A stretch of DNA of 64,000 nucleotides from an uncultured Mucilaginibacter sp. (lineage in GTDB: Bacteria > Bacteroidota > Bacteroidia > Sphingobacteriales > Sphingobacteriaceae), in contig CAITEP010000008.1 in NCBI GenBank assembly GCA_903891475.1, positions 1 through 64,000 on the forward strand, read 5' to 3'. Below are positions 54,226 through 62,697 of the stretch, piece after piece (position 1 is the stretch's first letter; the number at the start of each line of letters is the position of its first letter). A model generated the notes under the pieces. It saw only the letters and a list, made by a program, of their open reading frames with translations. It did no database searches and was not told where the DNA came from. A program made the position numbers and the translations under genes.

Positions 54226-55544
54226 ACTGCTTGAATATTTAATACCTGCTCACTACTCTCAGCATCCCTATCTTTTTTACGAGCGGTTTGCATAAAGTAA
54301 ATTAATGATAAGGTGGCGCATATGCCACCAATTATTCCAACTACCATTATTCCATCCCTAAAAAAGGTTGCCCAACTAATACTTGGCCTTCCAAATTCTT
54401 TTACTAAAAGTATGGTAACACTACCCAGGTAACCCAATGAATCGGCCACATATATTAAAAAACCTACATTGCTTTTATAGTGGTATGAAGCTATCATGCG
54501 TTCAAAAAATATAGCGTTATAAGGTACATATCCTAAATATAAACCTAAACCAGCCATGGTCATCCAAACCATCGGACTAATCAAATGCAAATTAAAAAGG
54601 ATAGTTCCGAAGCCAATTAAGGCACAACCACCAATAATCATTAAGTGAATAATGCCAAAAGCTTTTAAGTTGTTTTTGACCAAAATAAGTAAGCTCATGG
54701 CAACCAACACAATTATGGAGATAATGGTATCAATTTTTGTATAGATGCTATTGTCTTTATTCCCTAAGCTAGCCCAAATCTCCACTTCAAAATTATCCCG
54801 AACATCACGGGTAATGGTTAATAAAACGTAAATGATTATAGTGAGTATAATGCCTGGTAAAAATGATTTCAAAAAATGAGCCCTTTCTTCGGCATTCATA
54901 GGTAACCTTTTGGTTCTGAGCTTTACATCTTCGGGGGTTGGTGCAGGCATCAATTCCAAACAAAAAACAAAAAATAATAATGGAATTACAAATACGGCCC
55001 CGGTAACAAAAGGCATAGTATATTCGCTGATATGTAAAGAACCTCTTAAATTACGAGCTATTGTTTTTATAAAGCCGGAGGCAAAAATTAAACTAATAGA
55101 AAGCACCGCCGCCATAAACTCGGTTGATTTACGACCTTCCAAATAACTAAATACCAAACCCCATATCATACCTAGTGGAAAGCCATTTAGCAACATACAA
55201 ATAATGTTAAAAGGTGCCGGAATAATTGCGAACAATAAAAGTGCCCCCCATGCCACGCCAATTAAAACCAATATACTGACGGCACGCTGCGATGATTTTA
55301 GTTCAGATATAAACTTGATGCCATAAAACTTACTCAGTGTATAACCAATAACTTGGGCAATCACTAGCCAAACCTTATAATCAACATGTAAGTATTGCTC
55401 GCCGGGATAAGTGCCAGCCGCAAAACCTTTACGGAATGAATACATAGAAGTATAGGTACCAAAGGCTGCCACAGCTGCCAACACTGAAATTACATTGTAG
55501 GGCCAATTGGCCACCTTTGCACGTAAAACTTCTATGGTTTTCAT
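54222..55544 (-). CDS. DUF5690 MFS-like transporter
   Basis: A 440-residue membrane protein with about twelve helices. It begins with the DUF5690-like WPYNVISVLAAVAAFGTYTSMYSFRKGF and contains GMIWGLVFSYLEGRKSTEFMAAVLSISLIFASG, resembling phosphate/sugar-phosphate MFS carriers. Translation is coupled to its neighbours: two bases after the hydrolase gene and four overlapping bases with the flavoprotein gene. It most likely carries the phosphonate substrate across the inner membrane. Confidence 0.82.
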   Translation of the reverse strand: MKTIEVLRAKVANWPYNVISVLAAVAAFGTYTSMYSFRKGFAAGTYPGEQYLHVDYKVWLVIAQVIGYTLSKFYGIKFISELKSSQRAVSILVLIGVAWGALLLFAIIPAPFNIICMLLNGFPLGMIWGLVFSYLEGRKSTEFMAAVLSISLIFASGFIKTIARNLRGSLHISEYTMPFVTGAVFVIPLLFFVFCLELMPAPTPEDVKLRTKRLPMNAEERAHFLKSFLPGIILTIIIYVLLTITRDVRDNFEVEIWASLGNKDNSIYTKIDTIISIIVLVAMSLLILVKNNLKAFGIIHLMIIGGCALIGFGTILFNLHLISPMVWMTMAGLGLYLGYVPYNAIFFERMIASYHYKSNVGFLIYVADSLGYLGSVTILLVKEFGRPSISWATFFRDGIMVVGIIGGICATLSLIYFMQTARKKDRDAESSEQVLNIQAV

Positions 55545-55546
55545 GG

Positions 55547-56233
55547 TTATTGTTTTATAATGTCTATGATTTCGGCAATGTTATCAATAATATGGGTCGG
55601 GTTATATTTCTCAAGACCTTCACGAGTAAAAGTTCCGGTAGTAACACCTATTACATATTTGCAATTGGCATTTTGCCCTTCACGCACATCAACTTCGGTA
55701 TCGCCAACCTTGGCTACTTCATCCGCATGTTCAACACCACACAATTCCATTAGTTTTTGTATCATATATGGATACGGTCGTCCAAGTTCTACCTCATCCG
55801 AGCCAATAAAAAAGTCAATTAAGCCTTTCTCCACCCATTGTAGTCTGTTGGTAATGGTTTCGGCAATATCTCTGGAAAAACCTGTGTTGATACCAATTTT
55901 AACACCCATTTCTTTTAATGACGAAAATGTTTCTTCAACATTTGGTAATGGTACAATGCCGGGTGATGTTTGGTAATACAATATCATTTGTTTTACAAAT
56001 TCCTTGTGTATTTTATCAACCAATTCGTTGGTGATTTTTGCATCGTTATGCTCATGCAGGCGAAGTATCTGCCTGATTGCCAAAGTTTTTTCATAACCCA
56101 TTAATGGGTCAATCAATTCCAACGGAACTTCATAATGCGATTTGCGCAACGCGCTTTGGAAAGCTTTGGTAACATCTTGATCATCTTTTACAGTGGTACC
56201 AGCTATATCGAAAACTACTAATTTAATTGCCAT
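55547..56233 (-). CDS. Phosphonatase-like HAD hydrolase (PhnX homologue)
   Basis: A 228-residue HAD hydrolase close to phosphonoacetaldehyde hydrolase (TIGR03351-type phosphonatase-like family). The nucleophile motif is VFDIAGTTVKD (D9), with the AGT that separates phosphonatases from ordinary HAD enzymes. In the cap, MGYEKTLAIR places a Lys (K49) where PhnX has its Schiff-base Lys in a similar MG..K..H.R context. Motif II NTGFSRD, the K of GRPYPYMIQKLME and motif IV KVGDTEVDVREGQNA follow. It would cleave a C-P bond of a carbonyl phosphonate made by the neighbouring flavoprotein, in the cytoplasm. It is not a canonical phnX, so I give no symbol. Confidence 0.82.
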   Translation of the reverse strand: MAIKLVVFDIAGTTVKDDQDVTKAFQSALRKSHYEVPLELIDPLMGYEKTLAIRQILRLHEHNDAKITNELVDKIHKEFVKQMILYYQTSPGIVPLPNVEETFSSLKEMGVKIGINTGFSRDIAETITNRLQWVEKGLIDFFIGSDEVELGRPYPYMIQKLMELCGVEHADEVAKVGDTEVDVREGQNANCKYVIGVTTGTFTREGLEKYNPTHIIDNIAEIIDIIKQ

Positions 56234-56320
56234 AATATATGCGAGGGGGTATTGTTCAGCAATACTAAACTAAGTTTATTAATATCAAACTAATTTAATG
56301 TTAAGGTTTGGTTAAGGGTG

Positions 56321-56510
56321 GTTGATTGGGTGAGCGGTTTATTGGGTGAGTGGTTTATTGGGTGAATGGTGAGTGGTGAATAGTGAGTCAGGGAATTAGT
56401 TTCTTCATCAAATTGTAAAAAAGCATATTGCAAAAAACCACTCACTATTAAACCATTCACTGGCTCACCACTCATTATTAAACCACTCACTAACTCACCA
56501 CTCACTAACC
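56321..56510. repeat. Minisatellite-like inverted repeat between the regulator and phosphonatase-like genes
   Basis: The left arm (about 56321-56388) has repeated units of the form TGAGTGGTTTATTGGG. The right arm (about 56438-56509) has the same unit on the other strand (ACCACTCAC with ATTAAACCA). The spacer of about 50 bases is unrelated AT-rich sequence. The arms can fold into a long imperfect hairpin. A 74-residue open frame across it just encodes the repeats and is not taken as a gene. The rest of 56234-56320 is featureless. Confidence 0.75.
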
Positions 56511-57089
56511 TCATTTCTTTTCTTCAAAAAAATAAACTACCAACATAGCTGCGGTTTGGCTTCCCAAGTTTTTTGGGGTATGTGGCACTCTGCCATCAAA
56601 TAACATGGAGTCGCCTTGGTTTAATACAATTTTGTCTTCATTAAACTGATACTCAACATCCCCATATAAAACATACTTGTATTCATAGGCTTCTGTCTCC
56701 ACCAATGGGCGAGAAGCATTAGGCCCCAATTCCAAAATAACAATATCAACAGTTGATTGAAAAATAGATTGAGTAAAAATTCGTTGATAATGAAAATCAA
56801 TGGCATGTTCCTTCTCAAAATGTTCGTATTCACTTTTACGTTTTATAAGTAATGGAAGCCCGGTGTTTTTAGGACCTATATCTTTAAAAAACTCATTAAG
56901 GTCAATTTCGAGTGCTTTTATAATTTCAATCAGTACAATTAATGATGGTATAGAACGGCTATTTTCAATTTGCGATATCAAACCTTTGCTAACATTGGCG
57001 CGTGTTGCCAATTCATGAACGGTAATATTCTTTTCGCGCCTGCGCTCCTTTATCCTGTTACTTATTTGAATGAGGATGTTTTCTTCCAT
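56511..57089 (-). CDS. XRE-family HTH regulator with C-terminal cupin domain
   Basis: A 192-residue regulator. The N-terminal XRE helix-turn-helix (about 7-66: IKERRREKNITVHELATRANVSKGLISQ with IENSRSIPSL) binds DNA. The C-terminal cupin (about 105-190: LGPNASRPLVETEAYEYKYVLYG and LNQGDSMLFDGRVPHTPKN) senses a small molecule. I use the ATG at 57089 because residues added by an upstream start are non-conserved and AT-rich. It faces left with the phosphonate genes and is divergent from the second susC. It is the likely local regulator of both. Confidence 0.87.
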   Translation of the reverse strand: MEENILIQISNRIKERRREKNITVHELATRANVSKGLISQIENSRSIPSLIVLIEIIKALEIDLNEFFKDIGPKNTGLPLLIKRKSEYEHFEKEHAIDFHYQRIFTQSIFQSTVDIVILELGPNASRPLVETEAYEYKYVLYGDVEYQFNEDKIVLNQGDSMLFDGRVPHTPKNLGSQTAAMLVVYFFEEKK

Positions 57090-57646
57090 TATATTAGGTA
57101 AAAATTTGCCGAAAATAGCTATATTATTAAAAGTGATATAATAAAATTTTGTTAACAAAAGTTAAAACATTCAGATAAATATAAGTGTTTTTGGTTTGGT
57201 TTAACTTTCATTTTACAATTCGATAACGATTCTTTTTTTATAATAAATTCTCAACTTGATGTATTATTAGAGTTTAAACAATTTTGTATCAAAATTTCAA
57301 AAAAGGTTTATTTCCATAACTTGTTTTATAAAAGATTTAAGACTTAAAAATTAATTAGCATTTACACAGTATTTTTTATAAAAAACAATCCTTAAAAATG
57401 GTTTATATAAATTATTTATAATAATTTAATAATCAATTACTTGAAAAATCAATCACCATTATTGATTTTCTATTGTTACAAAATCATTAAAACCAAGTCA
57501 TCAATCTGTTACAAAAGTCTGCTTTGTTAACCGTTTCTAAATGTATTCTTAAATAAGGCTTAATTTTAAATTCGTTTAGTGGTAATAAACAAAGTTTAGT
57601 ATTGCTGTATGAAAAATTCATTTCTTACACTATTAAACTTTAACAG
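57090..57646. promoter_or_regulatory. Divergent control region of the phosphonate locus
   Basis: 557 bases with no gene, between the divergent regulator and susC-like genes. It holds the perfect 14-base palindrome TTTTGTTAACAAAA (57147-57160), and TTTGTTAAC recurs at 57523-57531 nearer the susC-like gene. These are candidate sites for the XRE-cupin protein. TAGTATTG near 57597 is a one-mismatch -7 box for the susC-like gene. The rest is AT-rich without other structure that I can see. Confidence 0.4.
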
Positions 57647-60600
57647 ATGAAACAGATTTACATCCACATGAAAACCGTTATTACGGTTATGTTATTCTGT
57701 ATTGCTCCAATTTTATTATTAGGGCAAACAAAGATCGGTGGTACAGTTACCGATGAGAACAAACAACCTTTACCAGGAGTTAGTGTGCAAATTAAAGGCA
57801 CATCAAAAGGTACCGTTACTGACATAAACGGTAAATTTTCTATTGAAGCTGAAAAAGGCCAAGTACTTTCAGTTAAATTTCTTGGTTATGTAACCAAAGA
57901 AGTTGCTGTTGGCGACGCTTCATTTTATACCATTATATTGGTAACAGACACTAAAACGTTAAATGAGGTTGTTGTTACCGCCTTAGGTGTTAAAAAGGAA
58001 ACCAGGGTAATTGGATATTCAACTCAATCAGTAAATGGTGAGGATTTAATTACCGCACGCGACCCAAACCCTATCAACGGTTTGATAGGTAAAGTTGCAG
58101 GTTTACAAATTGGTGCCACTTCCGAGATTTTAGGTGTTCCAAACGTAACTATCAGGGGTAATACGGTTTCACTTTATGTAGTTGACGGTTTACCAATTAA
58201 CTCTGATACTTTTGATTTAAGCCCAGACGATATTGAAACTTATACCGTACTAAAAGGCCCAGCTGCAGCCGCGTTATATGGTAGCCGTGCGCAGTTTGGC
58301 GCAATTGTAATTACCACTAAAAAAGGTGAAAAAAACAAAAAAGGTATTAGTGTTGATATTAACAGCAGTACCGTTTTAAATTCAGGATTTGTTGCCTTCC
58401 TCGTGTTCAAAATTCGTTTGGACCAGGAGAAAATACTTTTTATGAATTTGTTGACGGACGTGGTGGTGCACCAGGCGGTGTTGATAGCGATTATGATGTT
58501 TGGGGACCCTATTTTGCAGGACAATTAATCCCACAATATGATAGCCCAGTTGTTAATGGTGTTCGCCAAGGAACTCCTTGGGTTGCTAGAGGTGCCAATA
58601 ACCTAGCTAATTTTTTAACCACTGGTTATCAAACAAATAATAATATCGCGGTAACTTCAACTGGCGATAATTATACACTCAGGATGTCAGCTTCTCAAGA
58701 GCATCAAAAAAGCTATATTCCTTCACAATATTTGGATATTGCTAACGTGAACGTTTATGGTTCATTCAATGCAACCTCAAAATTAAAATTTGAAGCTAGT
58801 TTGGATTTTAACAGACAAAGTACTGATGATTTCCCGGATGTTCAATACGGCCCTAACTCAATCATCTACAACCTTGCTATATGGACAGGTGCAGACTGGA
58901 GCGTAAACTCACCGGATATCAAAGCAATTTGGCAGCCTGGTAAAGTAGGTGTAGCTTCGGAATTTGAAGAATACACCCGCTACCATAACCCATACTTCTT
59001 AACATCAGTTTGGACACGCGGTCATTATAAAAATGATATTTATGGCTATTTATCAGGTAATTATAAATTTGATAACCATTTAAACTTAAGCTATAAGTCA
59101 CAAATTACCACTTATGGTTTATTACGTACTGAAGATTTACCTTATTCGGCTCACCCTTATGGTCGTGAAGGTAATCAAGGTGATTACAGGGAAGACAGAA
59201 GAGACCTTTTTGAAAGCAATAACTTATTAACCTTAAACTATAACTACACGGTTGATAATTTCTTTAACCTTTCGGGCTTAGCTGGTGCAAACTTTCGTAA
59301 TTTTAAATATAATTCAAGTTGGGTATCAACCAACTATTTAAATGTACCGGGAGTTTATTCATTTAGTAACTCTGAAAATGCTTTACAGGCAACAAGCTTT
59401 GTGGCAAATCAAGTGCAGTTAAGTGAATTCGCTTCAATGGATGCTTCATTTGGTAAATATGCTACCTTATCAGGCACCATCCGAAATGAATATTCATCAG
59501 CTTTCCAACAAGCTACCTCTTACTTATATCCAAGTGTTTCGGCAGCTACAGTTATATCTGATTATATTAAGTTACCTACTTTTATTTCCTTTTTAAAAGC
59601 AAGGTTTTCTTATGCTAATATCCGTAGCGACGCGACTAGTTCAACAATTGGCCCTGCTCCTTTCAGTACAATAACCGCGTTTGGTGGCAGCACAGGACCA
59701 TCATTGTTTGATAACCCATTAGGTTATGGCACTACTTATAATTCGCCATACAATGGCCCTACTTACGCATTGAACACTTCTTATTCAACCTCTAAGCCGT
59801 ACAATAGCCAAACTGCAGGTGCTGGTCCGGATAATTTATATGCCAGTGGTATCAAAACCTCAACTCGTGTAAATTATGAAGAAGGTTTTGACATCAAATT
59901 TTTGCAAAATCGCTTAGGATTTAGCGCGACTACTTTCCAGTATATTGACGGACCGCAGATTTTACAAAATCCTATTTCAACAGCAACAGGTTATACAAAC
60001 GAATACATCAATGCCTTAAAAACAAAAACAACCGGATATGAGTTTTCTGTAACTGGTACACCTATTAAAAGCAGAGACTTTGGTTGGGATGTTTTAGGAA
60101 ACCTTGCAACTTATAAGCAAGTTTATGCAGAATTGCCTCCAGGTCAGTCTGTTTATAATACATATTACCATGTTGGAGACCGTACCGACACCTATTATGG
60201 TTCGGCATTTGCCAGAAACGCGCAAGGAACTATTATTTTTGGTTCAAATGGAGAAGCTTTGGTTAACCCAGTTAATCAAAATTTAGGTCACGTTACACCA
60301 GATTTCAACTGGTCTATATATAACAAATTCCACTACAAAAACTTAAGCCTAAGTTTCCAATTTGATGGTGCTGTTGGTGGTGTACTTTATGATTATGTAC
60401 ATGCTAAAACAGTTCGTGGTGGTAGTAACGCTATAACAGCTGAAGGTGCATTAGGCGCGGCACGTTACCAAGATTGGTTGGCGTTTCCTTATAATAACCA
60501 AAAACCAGATCCGAATTATACTGGAAGTTATATTGCTCCTGGTGTTCAAATTTCAAATGGTGTAGCTCCAAACTTTGATTCAAATACGGGTGCGATAACC

Positions 60601-60942
60601 AATTTAAACGCTTTACAATTTGCACCAAACAATACCAAAGTATTTGTTCAAGAATTTGCGAGTGAGTATTATGGAGTAAATGAGGCAAACATCATGAGCA
60701 AAACTTATGCAAAATTACGTGAAGTTACCTTAAACTTCGATGCTCCTAAAAATTGGCTCGCTGGTACTTTCATTTCTAAAGCCTCTGCCTCCATTTATGG
60801 AAGAAACCTGTTATATTTTTATAAGAATGCTGAATTTAAAGATGTGGACCTTGACCAATACGCGAATTCTACCGCAGGTAGCACTGGTTTACAATCGCCA
60901 TCGGTACGTAGCTATGGCTTAAACATAAAACTTTCATTCTAA
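57647..60942 (+). pseudogene. SusC/RagA-family TonB-dependent receptor with one frameshift
   Basis: A full-length SusC-type receptor of about 1,100 residues split by a single missing base. The first frame (57647-58528) carries a signal peptide (about 1-27), the carboxypeptidase-regulatory-like domain (TVTDENKQPLPGVSVQIKG), the VVVTALGVKKETRVIGYSTQ signature and the plug (LKGPAAAALYGSRAQFGAIVITTKKG). The rest of the plug exit and the entire barrel, to the terminal LNIKLSF, lie in another frame read from about 58402 to 60942. Restoring one C at 58399-58400 gives the expected GFVAFPRVQNSFGPGENTFYEF join. Everything else is intact, so it is either a very recent lesion, phase variation or a sequencing error. 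Confidence 0.85.
58396..58401 (+). other. Frameshift site in the susC-like gene
   Basis: The sequence GCCTTCCTCGTG should read GCCTTCCCTCGTG to keep the conserved F-P-x-x-Q barrel start in frame. The deletion is of one C in a short C-run. Confidence 0.75.
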
Positions 60943-60955
60943 TTAAAATTGGATA

Positions 60956-62539
60956 ATGATCATGAAAAAAACATTAAAATTTTGTTTATTACCAATGTTA
61001 TTGGTACTAATTGCAAGTGGTTGTAAAAAGACCTTTCAGAATGATGCTATTAACACTAACGTTCCTACAAGTGTTCCCGCTTCTTTATTGTTAAACGGCA
61101 TCTTATATAATATGGTTGATTTTCCGGATAATTCTCCCGAAATATATAGCCAGTATTATATTTATAACTATAATTATTATGGCAATAACCAATATAATTT
61201 TGGATCAGGCGATAATTATTATACTACCCTTAAAAACGTAGTGTTGATGGAACAACAAGCTATTGCCGCGGGTTCGCCAACGGTAAACCAATACGAGGCT
61301 ATTGGTAAATTTTTTAGGGCTTATTTTTTTAGCAAAATGAGTTTAGAAATGGGTGATATCCCAATGACGCAAGCTTTACAAGGATTAAATAACCTAACTC
61401 CGGTTTATGATAAGCAAGAGGCGGTTATGCAACAATGTTTGGCTTGGTTAGAAAGTGCTAACGCTGATCTTTCTTCACTTATTTCTACTGGTGGTTATAC
61501 TTTAAACGGTGATTTCTTTTTTAATGGAGATTTAGCTGCATGGCAAAAAGTGGTTAATACCTTTAAAATTAGGCTATTAATTGAATTGAGCAAAAAAACA
61601 TCTGATGTGAATTTAAATGTTGGTGCTCAATTTGCCAATATCATTGGTAATTCTACCAAATATCCTATCATGACAAGCTCGGCTGATAATTTACAATTCG
61701 TATTTATTTCTCCTACAAATTATTATCCGCAAACTCCCGATAACTTTGGTCAAAATGGTTCAAGACAAAATATGTCGCAAACTTATGTTAGCCTATTAAC
61801 TTCATTACAAGATCCTAGAATATTTGCAGTGGCTGAACCTGCTCGCCATTTAGTGGATGATTTACATCAAAGTCCAACCGCATTTTCTTCATTTGTTGGT
61901 GCCGATCCGGGTTTAGACCTTGGGATCATGTATGCCAACGCGAATGCTCAGGATTATTCATTCTTAAACCGTCACCGTTATTATTCAACTTATACTGGCG
62001 AACCAAGCATACAAATTGGTTACCCTGAATTGATGTTTAACATTGCTGAGGGAATAAACAGGGGTTGGGTATCAGGTAATGCTGAAACCTATTATATTGC
62101 AGGTATTCAAGCTTCTATGGCTTCTTATGGAATACCGGCTACCGGTTCATTTACGGCTTATTTTTACAGGCCAGGTTCAACAAGTGTTGCAAACTTAAGT
62201 AATTATGATACTTATTTAATCAACACAAACTGGACTACCTATTATTCACAACCTGCCGTTCAATATGCGGCTGGAGCTACTGGTTTAACTCAAATATTGC
62301 AACAAAAATATTTGGCCTTATTCCGTCACTCAGGTTTAGAAGGTTATTTCCAAAACCGCAGAACTGGCGTACCTACCTTTACCACAGGCCCAGGTACTGG
62401 TAATGGTCAGCGTATAGCAAAACGTTTTCAATATCCTACCTCAGAGCGCTCAGCAAATACAGCAAATTATACTGCTGCTTTAGCTAGCCAATTTGGTGGG
62501 CAAGATGACATCAACGCTACTATGTGGATTTTACAATAA
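60956..62539 (+). CDS. SusD-like nutrient-binding lipoprotein (SusD-like_2 type)
   Basis: A 527-residue lipoprotein (LIASGC) of the SusD/RagB superfamily, closer to the SusD-like_2 branch: YEAIGKFFRAYFFSKMSLEMGDIPMTQAL, KQEAVMQQCLAWLESANADL, AWQKVVNTFKIRLLIELSKK and the C-terminal IAKRFQYPTSERSANTANYTAAL. It is 13 bases downstream of the frameshifted susC-like gene and would be its surface partner. SusD-like_2 proteins often accompany receptors for non-glycan nutrients, which suits a phosphonate or organophosphate ligand. Start at 60956, or at the ATG at 60962. Confidence 0.88.
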   Translation: MIMKKTLKFCLLPMLLVLIASGCKKTFQNDAINTNVPTSVPASLLLNGILYNMVDFPDNSPEIYSQYYIYNYNYYGNNQYNFGSGDNYYTTLKNVVLMEQQAIAAGSPTVNQYEAIGKFFRAYFFSKMSLEMGDIPMTQALQGLNNLTPVYDKQEAVMQQCLAWLESANADLSSLISTGGYTLNGDFFFNGDLAAWQKVVNTFKIRLLIELSKKTSDVNLNVGAQFANIIGNSTKYPIMTSSADNLQFVFISPTNYYPQTPDNFGQNGSRQNMSQTYVSLLTSLQDPRIFAVAEPARHLVDDLHQSPTAFSSFVGADPGLDLGIMYANANAQDYSFLNRHRYYSTYTGEPSIQIGYPELMFNIAEGINRGWVSGNAETYYIAGIQASMASYGIPATGSFTAYFYRPGSTSVANLSNYDTYLINTNWTTYYSQPAVQYAAGATGLTQILQQKYLALFRHSGLEGYFQNRRTGVPTFTTGPGTGNGQRIAKRFQYPTSERSANTANYTAALASQFGGQDDINATMWILQ

Positions 62540-62578
62540 TCCCATTATAAACATCCTATTAAGGATAAATTAATTTTA

Positions 62579-62613
62579 AGTAAAGGCGGGGGTAATATCC
62601 CGCCTTTACTTTT
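62579..62613 (+). terminator. Terminator or attenuator after the SusD-like gene
   Basis: A perfect 12-base GC-rich stem (62579-62590 with 62599-62610, 8-base loop) followed by T4. It separates the SusCD pair from the propeller-phosphatase gene downstream. Confidence 0.75.
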
Positions 62614-62697
62614 GTATAATTATTTTACGGTAAATAATTGAATCATCAATTATTATTTATTTCAGTACATTAAGCTAATTAAATTATATGGGCAATA

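Noticed and set aside
55560-55976. Rightward open frame of 138 codons
   Set aside because: Antisense to the phosphonatase-like gene, which has clear HAD motifs.
56321-56510. Possible CRISPR array
   Set aside because: Units are short, irregular, in opposite orientations and without unique spacers; no cas genes nearby.
56290-56514. Leftward 74-codon frame overlapping the XRE stop by an ATGA
   Set aside because: It encodes only translated repeat units and has no conserved start context. The overlap looks coincidental.
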